Below, piece after piece: positions 57,658 to 64,000 of a DNA stretch of 64,000 bases. Both the position numbers and the translations under genes were made by a program. Source of the DNA: Aurifilum marmelostoma (Eukaryota; Ascomycota; Sordariomycetes; Diaporthales; Cryphonectriaceae); contig JAMXSV010000018.1 of the NCBI GenBank assembly GCA_027559495.1, forward strand, positions 124,001 through 188,000, read 5' to 3'. The notes beneath the pieces were generated by a model, which saw nothing but the letters and a program-made list of their open reading frames with translations, had not been told where the DNA came from and ran no database searches. How positions within the stretch are numbered: the stretch's first letter is position 1; every line of letters begins with the position of its first letter.

Positions 57658-58995
57658 ATGGCTGATAACATGTGTGGTCCGTCCAACCCTACCAAGGGCT
57701 TGGCCAATCACCTTGATCGCGATGCCCATCTCCCAAGCCAGCGGCCACGTTATGGGGATGACGAGAGATGGTCCAAGTTTACTCCTGAGGTATGTGCTTT
57801 TTGTCTCTTCATCACCACTTCCTCCTGGGCTTGCCTCTCTACTGCAAGCAGCCTGAGCCTGGACTAACCAGGTCATCACAGGAGTTTCGTGGAGAGGCTC
57901 GGGCCAAGCAAGCCAGACAGGCCCAGGCCAGAGCTGATGCTGCCTTTGCTGCCTTCACCGCGAATGCGCCTCACCATGGCGACAACTTTGTTCATCCAAC
58001 CCCTGAGATGGCTCCAGGTGCTACAGAGTCCCCAAGCCGCCTGCAATATGCTGCGAAGACCAGATCTCCAGGCAATGTCTCCTGGGTCATGGACTTCCAG
58101 CGAAGCCAGGAAGCCAGTGGCCAGAAGCCCCACCCCTACAGTGTGCTGGGCCAGACCCTCCGCCCGGGTGACCAGCTCAACCCTTATGCCGACCTACCCG
58201 GCTATGGCCCTGAGGGCGTCCGCCAGGCCTTTGGCGTGGCCGAGGGCCCTTCCACAATGAGGCTCCCCCCTGTCTACTCAGCACGAGATTGAGATCCAGA
58301 GATACATGGAGTTCGCAGCTGCTGGTCCCCGCCAGCTCTTCCAGCCCCAGCCAGAACCATTTCGGCCCCGCTACACCCACTATCCTCGCTCCATCACTCT
58401 TGCCAACACCTCTGAGGAGGCCCTAGAGGCTGCCTTTGCTGCCTACGATGGAGACTTCACAGGCAATATGGACCAGTGGATGGCCCAGCATGCTGATGAG
58501 GACCGCAACAAGCACGACGAGGCCCTGGTGGAGATTGCCTACCAGGAGGCCCGAGCTCGCAACGAGAAGAACCCCACCTTTCTTCCTCAGAACACACCAC
58601 AGACCAACAGGATCTACGACAACAAGCAGGATGATGACCTCAAGAAGGCTGCCCGGGAGATCATGACCACCCTGAGCCAGAGCTCCAACGAGAAGCTCAA
58701 GAACTCCAGCTTCGTCACTCTCATGAAGCAGCTATCTCGGGGCGAGGTTGTCCTGAAGGGCAATGACCTGTACAACACTGTCACTGGCCAGGTCATTGAT
58801 GCCACCAAGGAGCAGCCTCTGGAGCAAGAGACTCCTATGGCTGAGACCCCTGGCCCCAACATTCACCCTGACTCTGCCAAGGAGAAGGAGGTCCAAGAGA
58901 TGACAGAGGCCTTCAACAAGTCTCTCGGTGTCAAGATGATGACTGAGGAGTCGGCCCCCCAGGAGGGAGAGGGTTCTGGCAACGCTGACGCTTAA
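57658..58995 (+). CDS. Pex20-like peroxisomal import co-receptor (one-base frame break)
   Basis: Two exons, 57658-57789 and 57882-58995, about 414 aa if one C is removed from the C6 run at 58265-58270. The N-terminus MADNMCGPSNPTKGLANHLD carries the conserved Cys (C6) next to GPSN that is typical of fungal Pex20, the site of ubiquitin-dependent recycling. A WxxxF-type motif (VSWVMDFQR) is expected for Pex14/Pex13 docking. The region SNEKLKNSSFVTLMKQLSRG then EVVLKGNDLYN resembles the Pex5/Pex20 C-terminal helical part near the Pex7-binding box. Pex20 helps Pex7 deliver PTS2 proteins. It is more divergent than standard Pex20 and may be a paralogue. The repaired junction reads MRLPLSTQHEIEIQRYMEF. 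Confidence 0.62.
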
Positions 58996-61089
58996 GCTTG
59001 GCAAAGCTGTGTGGCCAGGACCGGTGTGGCCCACATGCCTGGAGGCACATGGATGTCAAGACACCTGTCGTCGACACTACCCAAGTGCAAGCCTCAATAC
59101 TTGTCATTCTTCTCTGCCATCTTTCCTCCGCAGCCTATTACACTCTGTCAGCAGACATTCCTGGCCCTCGCTGTGCAATACACTTCCTAGTGTGCATGCT
59201 GTTGTCAGGTAATGATCAGTTGATCTGTTTGGCTCCTTGAAAGTGGGAGAGAATTCAGTGCTAGTTGAGGTTTCTTTGTGCCTCTAGGTTCCTCCTTGAC
59301 GTCACCAGGTCAACACCCCGTGGGACGGCGTGAGGCTACTCACACAATCTGCCTTACTACTGGAGTGGGGATGCAGCCCGCTTTTGGGGAGGGCTACAAT
59401 ACACGGACTCGAGCTGGCAGTCAGAATACCGTTCCGGCCTTTTTTTTTTTTTTCATTCTTTTCTTTCTTCGGAGTTTCGCGATGCCTTTTACTCATGCTT
59501 TTTTCTCCACTCCATGCGGTCACATATCTCAACATGCCACTGGACGACTCTCAGACACCATCAGGTCAAAAATACACGACGCGGGATCCTGATGGGATCT
59601 TCTTCACTGCCTGGATCGAGGAGGGAGTCAGGTTCAGATGCGTGTTCTGCAGGACTCTGGTTTTGAGTCCAGGGTTTTCTATTTCTTTTTCTTCTTCTTT
59701 GAACATGGAAATCTTCATGGCGTTTCTTGTTTTTAATTCGGCTCGGGCTTTTCCTCAACATCGCCGCCTCTACAACCTGAATCGAGGATGAAGTCACAAC
59801 TTGGGAAAGGGGATGGATACACTGCAGGACTTTTCAACTTGCAGTCAAAATTGCGGTTTTCTTCTTTTTCATCGCATATGGAGGTTCACAGGGGTCATTT
59901 TCGTTTGTTCGTCGGTTTTTTCACTTTTCTTCATTCTGCCTTTTTTTTTCTCATGCACAGGCCTACATGTCACAGGCCCCGTGCAGTCTGGATACCAGGA
60001 GCAGGTGGAGTTCAGGACACAACATCACGGAAAAGGGAGGGAGGTTTCACCGGCACGCTGCTGGTCTTTGTTTTTCACGGGCAGGCGGAAGATAGAAGCA
60101 TAAAATACGATATAATTATAAAAAAAAAAGGCAGGATAACTCTAGTTGCGTAAGATTGTATGCATGTTAGAGGAGTGGCTAACTCCACATGGTACTCACT
60201 CGCTCACTGCGTCTGTTCTTATTTTAAGATGCGGGGCGGATTGGTTGCTGGAGACAAGAGGCTACCTGGCTACCCACCTGCCACCCATGGATGGGCCTAG
60301 CTCGCTGATGGAAGGAATTGATGACTAAGACCTTCTTCTGCAGTGTTGGGGATCTAGACACACGCACGGACCACCACCACGCACCACCCACTGCCCACTG
60401 CCGTAGGCATCGCCCGCCGGTACAGTGTAAAACCACAGCGCATTGGGTGGAAACGGTAAAGTCTAAAGTCCCTTGGGAGGAGAACCACTCAGAAGCGCAA
60501 GAGCTTCTCTCGAACCCAAAGCACCGCACAGCGGCAGCGCATCATCCCTCCCCAAACCCACCTTCTCCGACCTGCGCTAGCCATCAAAGACGGCTTCCCT
60601 TCCCGCGATAACTTCTTACGGTCCTGCAGAAGAAAGACAAAGAGAGACACAGAGAGAGGAGATTGGAGCACACAGCGCTGAACCTTTCACCTGGAGTCTT
60701 GTACACATGTGAGCGAGCACGCCGACACCGTTTCCTGTGCTACCCTGATACGAGAACGGCTTGCGAAACCGGAACAGCACGACGACGATCAGAAACGGGG
60801 AAGACAGTGCCTCGAACCCTGTAAGGAAGAAGCAAAAAAAAACACAAGCCCCCTCGACGGGACAATACTTTTGTGCGACCCTCGTCCTGCCTCGACGTCT
60901 CTTCCCGCCCTGCCGTTGTCACCCTCCTCCGCGTAAACGCCACCCCGGCTCTCGCGCCACCGCATAGATCGATTTTCCCCTCTCTGGCCGAGCCCCAAGG
61001 CAACGCACGCCGCAACGCTCTCTCTCCCCTCCCCCCCCACAGCCTGCTGGCTCGCCGTCGCGGGCCGCCCCCGTCAGCAATCGCCCAAG
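58996..61089. other. Intergenic region with long leader of caf40
   Basis: 2.1 kb. Contains T-rich tracts near 59441 and 59932-59953, an A9 tract at 60120-60129, and a CA/CC-rich leader from about 60360. No coding sequence recognised. The last ~700 bp, with several short upstream ATG frames, probably form the 5' UTR of the Caf40 gene, possibly with an intron. Confidence 0.4.
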
Positions 61090-62441
61090 ATGATGCCCAA
61101 CCATCCCATGTACGGCCAGCATCACTACCCCCAGGAAGCTTCGGCCTGGATGCACCAGCAGACACACCACCAGCACGCTCAGCAGGCTGCTGCTGCCGCT
61201 GCCGCTGCCCAGCAGGCGCACTACAACCGTGTCGCGACCTCGGCCACCCACGCGAATGCCCTCAGCGCTGTCCACCAGGACCCCGCTGCCGACAATCCCA
61301 ACATGTCTGAGGACAACCGTCGCACCATGGCCTACATCGCCGACCTGCTCAACGAGAACACCCGCGAGCAGGCACTGCTGGAGCTGAGCAAGAAGCGCGA
61401 GCAGGTCCCCGAGCTCGCCCTGATCCTGTGGCATTCCTTTGGTGCGTTGTGGTTCCCCCTTCACCCCTTGACATCTTTCCTCCTGCTGTCTTTCGCATGC
61501 CGTTCTTCGCCGGGTGGGCGCAAGCGCTGACCAATACATTTTCGTCCAGGTGTCATGACCTCTCTGGTCCAGGAGATCATCTCTGTCTATACTCTTCTTA
61601 ACCCTTCCCAGCTCACTGCTGCCGCCTCCAACAGGGTATGCAACGCCCTTGCCCTCCTGCAGTGCGTGGCATCCCACAACGAGACCCGGACCTTGTTCCT
61701 GAGCGGTATGTGAACAGCTACCTCCCCCTTTGCTCTCTCCCTTTGTATATCGATTTGCCTCTACTGACACTTGTTTGTGTGTGTGTGTGTGTGTATCAGC
61801 GCATATTCCTCTCTACCTCTACCCGTTTCTCAACACCACCTCCAAGTCTCGCCCTTTCGAGTACCTGCGCCTCACCAGCCTCGGCGTCATCGGCGCCCTC
61901 GTCAAGAACGACTCGTCCGAGGTCATCAACTTCCTCCTCACCACAGAGATCATCCCTCTCTGCCTGCGCATCATGGAGACGGGCTCCGAGCTTTCCAAGA
62001 CCGTCGCCATCTTCATCGTCCAGAAGATTCTGTTGGACGACAACGGCCTCAACTACATCTGCGCAACGTACGAGCGTTTCTATGCCGTGGGTACCGTCCT
62101 GAGCAACATGGTCGGACAGCTGGTGGAGCAGCAAACTGCCAGGCTGCTGAAGCATGTAGTCAGGTGCTTCCTGCGGTAAGAGGCCCTCCTCCCTTCTCTA
62201 TAAACCTCCATCCTCCTGGACAGTGACAGAGGCCATGAAACTGACACAGCATGCGAACAGACTCAGTGATAACGCCAGAGCCCGCGAAGCTCTCCGACAG
62301 TGTCTGCCCGAGCCCCTGCGCGATGCGACCTTCTCTGCCGTCCTGCGTGACGATGCCGCTACCAAGCGCTGCCTCACGCAGCTGCTTGTCAACCTGTCGG
62401 ACAGTGCCATGGCAGATATCGGCAATCCCGGCCTCTCCTAG
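61090..62441 (+). CDS. caf40: Caf40/Rcd1 (CNOT9), CCR4-NOT subunit
   Basis: Four exons: 61090-61441, 61550-61705, 61800-62175 and 62261-62441, giving 354 aa. A Gln/Ala/His-rich disordered N-terminus is followed by the armadillo-repeat Rcd1 core: MAYIADLLNENTREQALLEL, SKKREQVPELALILWHSFGV, MTSLVQEIISVYTLLNPSQL, NRVCNALALLQCVASHNETR, AHIPLYLYPFLNTTSKSRPF, EYLRLTSLGVIGALVKNDSS, FLLTTEIIPLCLRIMETGSE, LSDNARAREALRQCLPEPL and the terminal LLVNLSDSAMADIGNPGLS. Highly conserved. It is a CCR4-NOT deadenylase scaffold subunit that binds Trp-containing adaptor peptides. Intron 2 contains a (GT)n tract. Confidence 0.96.
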
Positions 62442-63191
62442 AAAGATGCGCCGGCCGCTGTTAGGCCTATCCGCCCGAAATCAAGCGCTGGCCATAAAAT
62501 TGTTAAATGATTTTTCCCCCCGGCCAGCTTGAGACCATCCGCAGGGGGCAATCCGGCTCATATGGTCAAATGACGAGATACGGACGAGATACGGAGTAGG
62601 GTTGCCTGTCTGCCTTATCCATGCCGTTGACGACAGCACTCGTGTTGATTATTACCCTGGCTCGATAGAGGGAGCGAAAGTTCTTCTCACAGCCAGTTCG
62701 ATCATTCTATTCTAGCAAGCGATACCCTTTCCCTATCATGGCCATGGTAGGGATTGTTTCTGGTCAAGGGTTTCAGGATGCGGTGGAAAATCACTGGGTG
62801 TATCAACAAAATTTCTGGGGTTTCATACTGGTTGAAGCTGGCGGTCACTTTCTTTCTTTTTTTTTTTTTTTTGCAGAACTCAAAAGATATTTGGTGGATT
62901 GGATGAGCACTTGTGTGTGTGTATGTGTGTAGACACACACAAGAGACGATGGACAGAAAAAGAGGCGGGGGAGAAAGAGGAAAAGAGAGGGCGTACAGGT
63001 TGCAGTCTTGGTTTCAATGGTACGTGCAGGCATTCGAGCAGCCTCGCATGCTTCACTATGTTTGCATAGCGGTCTTGACGGGGGGGGGATGAGGGAGGCT
63101 TCTTCTAGATGGTATACCCGTGGCGTTTTATTTATTTCTACGGCTCGGCGTTGCATCGGTGCATGGGGATTACGGGCGGGTAGACATATCG

Positions 63192-63252
<61 letters not shown>

Positions 63253-63677
63253 GAGGCGGGGTCCACAGGATGGGGATTCTCAAGGAGAGGGAAGCTGATG
63301 TGAGAACAGACCCTTGGGGATTGCGAGGATGGCGGAATTTTGGATTCTGTATGAGTTGATTGTACGCAAAAGAGAGAAAAGCGACGGTAGCAAAAGAAGA
63401 TTGCACATTTATTGGACTTAAAATGTCGTGAGTGCCGTAATAACTAAGTAAAACATGAACAAAACAGCAGCGGCAGCATCATGATGAAGGAGCCGGTTCT
63501 TGGGCTCAGCTGCGAGAGAAAAGAAGAAAAAGAAACGTCAACAGCCTGAAAAACTCCAATGGGGAAGAAATGCCAATGAAAGCCGCCAAAAACTCCCCAA
63601 ACCCCCGCTTCTAAAACGCCATCCACACGTAAACGTCCTCCTTCCCTGTCCCTTCCTAATATTTTTACGCCTCTTAA
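62442..63677. other. Convergent intergenic region with microsatellites
   Basis: 1.24 kb between caf40 and the convergent partial gene. Contains a T-tract near 62850-62871, a G8 tract near 63079 and a long (CA)n run. No gene seen. Confidence 0.45.
63196..63249. repeat. (CA)27 microsatellite
   Basis: Uninterrupted CA dinucleotide repeat, 54 bp. Confidence 0.95.
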
Positions 63678-64000
63678 TTACAAGAAAATGGCAACAAAGA
63701 GCCATGATGAAAAGAAGATCAGACCCCCGAGAGCCTGGTTCGCCAGCCCAGGCGCCACGCTCCTGCGGCCGGCTGCGGATGCCGTGACTGACGATGCCTT
63801 GGTGGCGGCGGCGGCCGAAGTCACTGATGAGGAGGACGTCGTGGTCCTGAGGGTGCTGCTGGCCGCAGTGTACTGTGAGGAGACGCCGCTGGCCGTGGTG
63901 GTGCTTGCTGGGGTTGCGCGCGCCACGAGGTCAGAGCTGAGTGTCAGAGTCAGACCTGCCTTTGCGGCGGGGGTGCGCCTCTGGAGGTTTTCTGTAATGG
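63678..64000 (-). CDS. C-terminus of a Ser/Thr-rich, probably GPI-anchored protein (partial)
   Basis: Open minus-strand frame entering from the right edge and ending at 63678. The visible part is a Ser/Thr/Ala-rich stalk (ASTTTASGVSSQYTAASSTL, TTTSSSSVTSAAAA) followed by a small-residue site and a hydrophobic tail (NQALGGLIFFSSWLFVAIFL) at the extreme C-terminus, the usual GPI-addition layout. The catalytic or adhesive domain lies outside the window. A short intron could exist near 63930-63960 (CAG|GTCTGA...). The region is low complexity, so family cannot be named. Confidence 0.65.
   Translation of the reverse strand, partial: ITENLQRRTPAAKAGLTLTLSSDLVARATPASTTTASGVSSQYTAASSTLRTTTSSSSVTSAAAATKASSVTASAAGRRSVAPGLANQALGGLIFFSSWLFVAIFL

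Noticed and set aside
59278..60153. Open frames with Phe-rich runs downstream of the Pex20-like gene
   Set aside because: Phe runs come from poly-T tracts; no motif or plausible splice structure.
63196..63249. Telomere-like repeat
   Set aside because: Pure CA dinucleotide repeat, not TTAGGG-type, and flanked by unique sequence.

Overview
This window is nuclear DNA of a filamentous ascomycete (Pezizomycotina, most likely a Sordariomycete). The genes are GC-rich, with short introns of about 50-150 nt (GTRNGT donors, CTRAY-type branch points) and kilobase-scale intergenic spaces rich in pyrimidine tracts and simple repeats. Many products are typical fungal orthologues: TOR kinase, Rtf2, glucosidase II beta, cytochrome c haem lyase, PIG-V, Kin1, GPATCH1, a Whi2-like BTB protein, Sec13 and Caf40. 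I support 26 protein-coding loci; one is a pseudogene and two run off the window ends.

Layout. 1-7.1 kb: TOR N-terminus (-), rtf2 (+), glucosidase II beta (-), cyclin-D1-binding-like protein (+). 7.8-11.7 kb: a small metabolic group made of an NmrA/isoflavone-reductase-like protein (+), a UPF0261/Tm-1-like protein (-) and, divergent from it, a TIM-barrel (PEP-hydrolase-like) protein (+). 12.3-18.6 kb: haem lyase (+), a wrecked carboxylesterase (+), a conserved secreted protein (-) and an unknown protein (-). 19.6-34 kb: Nop8-like RNA-binding protein (+), two-TM unknown (-), ADCK2-like ABC1 kinase (+), an AT-rich empty stretch, a low-complexity unknown (+), PIG-V (-). 37-44.5 kb: conserved unknown (+), stand-alone RNase H protein (-), Kin1 (-). 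46.5-64 kb: GPATCH1 (+), Whi2-like (+), sorbosone-dehydrogenase-like GPI protein (+), Sec13 (-), Pex20-like (+), Caf40 (+), and the tail of a Ser/Thr-rich GPI protein (-).

Most genes are unrelated housekeeping functions. The clearest functional link is the divergent UPF0261 and TIM-barrel pair, which correspond to the two halves of the tomato Tm-1-type protein.

The most striking sequence-level observation is that seven otherwise intact genes each need a one-base change in a run of 5-7 C (on the + strand) to be read through. Systematic homopolymer length error in the assembly is the simplest explanation, and those products are described here as if the frame were continuous. Other notable items are a GC-AG intron in kin1 packed with TGCATG motifs and a tandem 12-mer, a 3-nt coding exon in sec13, and an exact 72-bp in-frame tandem duplication in the Whi2-like gene.
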